In this document: positions 9,236 through 10,308 of the stretch, in pieces
Numbering within the stretch: the first letter of the stretch is position 1
Layout of the letters: every line of letters starts with the position of its first letter
Origin: Usnea hakonensis
Lineage: Eukaryota > Ascomycota > Lecanoromycetes > Lecanorales > Parmeliaceae
NCBI GenBank assembly: GCA_013423325.1
Contig: BLJB01000392.1
Span: 1-10,308, forward strand
Length of the DNA: 10,308 bases
Direction: 5' to 3'
Program-made: the position numbers and the translations under genes
Notes under the pieces: model-generated
Seen by the model: the letters and a program-made list of their open reading frames with translations, nothing else
Databases searched by the model: none
What the model was told of the DNA's origin: nothing

Positions 9236-9377
9236 GGCTGGGTTCAGATTTCTAGCCTCTGAGGGTCTATCGATTACCTACTAGAGTGAATTCTACGTGT
9301 ACTACGTATTACTCGGCCCTCTAACGCTCGTAATGTCGTTCGATATCAATAATAAATACTCTAAAGTACGCGTGTAG

Positions 9378-9794
9378 CTTAAGACTTTCGTTAATAACTC
9401 TTTAACCCCCTATCTTTTCCGTCTATAAAGTATATCTCTATCCTACCCTCGAGTCGTACTATATACGACTATTCTTCTACGTACCTCTATCTTTACCACG
9501 GCCTTTAATAGGTCGATGTCGTCCTAGGACGCTTCGCGTTTGGTATCGCGCTAGCCTAGCCCTTTTCTATTTGAGACTTTATTTACTTTATTTAAATTTC
9601 GGTTTTACCCTTTTATAACTCAGTTCTACCTCTTTAATACTATACTTATGTCGCTATCCTTATCTTTTGGACTCGCTTTTTAACTAAAATCCCTACTATA
9701 ATACCCTCGCAACGCTATTATCGTCCTATAATACTTTCCGCGACGTTTTTTAGGTAAGTAAATGCTTATATACTGCTAGTCTATAACGCGTTCA
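9378..9794. other. Pyrimidine-rich decayed stretch, possibly 3' end or untranslated region
   Basis: The plus phase of the large pseudogene continues to be readable with about one TAA/TAG per 19 codons, the same density as upstream, so the gene might extend toward 9520 or beyond. The minus strand is equally readable in the complementary phase (stop TGA at 9179-9177, minus strand), giving a Lys/Arg-rich product. Nothing is recognisable in either. A 7-bp perfect hairpin (AGTCGTA 9452-9458 with TACGACT 9464-9470) lies here. A decayed 3' untranslated region is the simplest reading for the part after about 9540. Confidence 0.4.
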
Positions 9795-9829
9795 CCTTAC
9801 CTTACCTTACCTTACCTTACCTCACCTTA
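9795..9829. repeat. (CCTTA)7 microsatellite
   Basis: There are seven pentamer units: five perfect CCTTA, one CCTCA, then one CCTTA. On the minus strand this reads TAAGG. It is a simple tandem tract in the pyrimidine-rich region downstream of the large pseudogene. Confidence 0.85.
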
Positions 9830-10016
9830 GTATTAATACCTTTTAATCCTTTTACTACTATACCCCTTTCGCTTTGCTTACCGCTTGAATATAGTATTTA
9901 CCTCCTATCTCTTCTATACTATATTCGCGGCGTTAGCAGNNAACTTTTCGTAGTGCTTTAAGGCTTCGTAGTAATTGAAGGTGAGCAAATACCTAGCTCG
10001 TACTAAGTTCTAAAGT
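9830..10016. other. No gene seen; contains a 2-base N run
   Basis: This is mostly RIP-like, pyrimidine-biased sequence without a convincing frame on either strand. Two undetermined bases at 9940-9941 interrupt it. They may be ambiguous calls or the scar of a contig join, so continuity of the sequence across this point should not be assumed. Past the Ns, CpA and TpG begin to reappear. Confidence 0.6.
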
Positions 10017-10052
10017 ATTCACTCTTTAATTCACTCCTCCATTCACTCTTTT
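10017..10052 (+). repeat. Three ATTCACTC motifs with exact 12-nt spacing
   Basis: ATTCACTC occurs at 10017-10024, 10029-10036 and 10041-10048, each followed by a variable pyrimidine-rich tetranucleotide. The group forms an imperfect 12-mer tandem repeat. It lies just upstream of a TATA-like box and CT tract, so it may be a cluster of binding sites; a plain minisatellite is the alternative. Confidence 0.65.
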
Positions 10053-10250
10053 CGCGCTAGTGCCCAGCCTCTTCTATAAAGACCTCCTCCTTCCCACCTT
10101 CCTTCTTCTTCTATATATCCTTTTCCTTCTACTACCTTTTTTTTCTTCCACAACATATCTTTTATGCTTTACAAAGCAACACTCCTATCGCTCTTCTCGT
10201 CGCTTGAACGCGCTGTTTGTAACACATGCTTCCTACAACACACGTGCAAC
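10053..10250 (+). promoter_or_regulatory. TATA-like box and CT tract in RIP-free sequence, candidate promoter
   Basis: TATAAA at 10075-10080 is followed by a nearly pure pyrimidine tract (about 10083-10149), an arrangement common ahead of transcription starts in ascomycete genes. CpA is abundant again: six CpA in 10221-10250 against one TpA. No convincing reading frame begins before the window ends. If this is a promoter, its gene lies to the right. Confidence 0.3.
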
Positions 10251-10256
10251 GTTATA

Positions 10257-10268
10257 GGGTTAGGGTTA
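10257..10268 (+). repeat. Interstitial telomere-type motif (right copy)
   Basis: GGGTTAGGGTTA is identical to 12 bases of the left copy at 4246-4257 and has the same orientation. It runs into the small palindrome GGTTAACC (10264-10271). It lies in RIP-free sequence and, together with the left copy, brackets the large pseudogene. Confidence 0.6.
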
Positions 10269-10308
10269 ACCATTTGCATGCTTCTCACAGCGATTTGTAT
10301 AACTATTT

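Larger units (their letters stand above)
4925..9377 (+). pseudogene. Large unrecognised intron-bearing gene, destroyed by RIP
   Basis: I do not recognise this family. The reading starts at ATG 4925. Segment 1 (4925-5378) has a basic N-terminus rich in Arg, Lys and Ala, then Ser/Pro/Thr-rich sequence. A 50-nt intron joins it to segment 2 (5429 to about 5850) in another phase, which is Pro/Leu/Ser-rich and then acidic. From 5896 a third phase runs to 9181 as a long globular-looking region with many aromatic residues; a YWVDD stretch lies at 6444-6458. About fifty stops interrupt it, only two of them TGA, all others at plausible Gln/Trp sites. A 54-nt intron (9182-9235) leads to a last exon whose stop is uncertain: TAG 9375 is one option, and TAA 9066, 9078 or 9144 would be earlier ones. 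Full length would be roughly 1,400-1,500 residues. No RT, DDE, helicase or polymerase motif is evident. It could be a multicopy subtelomeric gene or the protein of an unclassified transposon. Confidence 0.7.

Noticed and set aside
9225..9265. tRNA-like T-arm (GGTTC) and short dyads
   Set aside because: No cloverleaf can be closed, and the segment is better explained by an intron acceptor and the following exon.
9177..9780. Minus-strand frame, Lys/Arg-rich, interrupted only by stops mostly of TAG/TAA type and ending in TGA
   Set aside because: It shares codon borders with the plus frame, so decay looks alike on both strands. The intron signals at 9182-9235 and the continuity with upstream favour the plus strand. 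It is not fully excluded.
10060..10257. Plus-strand open frame of 65 codons, Leu-rich and membrane-like
   Set aside because: It starts at GTG, not ATG, and its hydrophobic run is what a CT-rich tract gives in this phase. There is no sign of a real gene.

Overview
The window looks like repeat-rich, probably subtelomeric DNA from a filamentous ascomycete (Pezizomycotina-type) genome. Almost all of positions 180-9900 bears the signature of repeat-induced point mutation (RIP): CpA and TpG are nearly absent and TpA is very abundant. For example, 3661-3720 has no CpA, one TpG and twelve TpA. Long reading frames keep their phase but are broken by TAA and TAG codons that sit where Gln or Trp codons would be expected. 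The TTAGGG-type motifs and the short fungal-type introns fit the same kind of host. I found no intact protein-coding gene and no RNA gene.

Left block (about 1-4236): a decayed Ty3/gypsy LTR retrotransposon. A leader that may contain LTR sequence (1-445) is followed by a gag frame (446-1612) with a ruined CCHC zinc knuckle. A pol frame follows (1537-4236) carrying remnants of protease, reverse transcriptase, RNase H and the N-terminus of integrase. Gag and pol are in different frames (pol is -1). Their overlap holds an in-phase GGGAAAA heptamer, a 5-nt spacer and a 7-bp perfect GC-rich stem, which is the layout of a -1 ribosomal frameshift signal. The element stops abruptly in the integrase zinc-binding region and no 3' LTR is visible.

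Middle block (4237-9377 or beyond): a sharp junction opens with a GC-rich, RIP-free patch that includes GGGTTAGGGTTA. After a leader, a second decayed gene starts at an ATG at 4925. It reads for roughly 1,400-1,500 codons through two recognisable short introns (5379-5428 and 9182-9235) and one unresolved phase change near 5850-5896. I do not recognise the protein family. It has a basic N-terminus, a low-complexity Pro/Ser/Thr/Ala-rich second segment and a long globular-looking C-terminal part. It shows no reverse transcriptase, integrase or helicase motif that I can see.

Right block (about 9378-10308): pyrimidine-rich decayed sequence without a clear gene, a (CCTTA)7 tract, a 2-base N run (9940-9941), and from about 10020 sequence that RIP has not touched. 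This last part holds a triplicated ATTCACTC motif at 12-nt spacing, a TATA-like box followed by a CT tract, and a second GGGTTAGGGTTA motif at 10257-10268. The middle block is therefore bracketed by two identically oriented telomere-type motifs.
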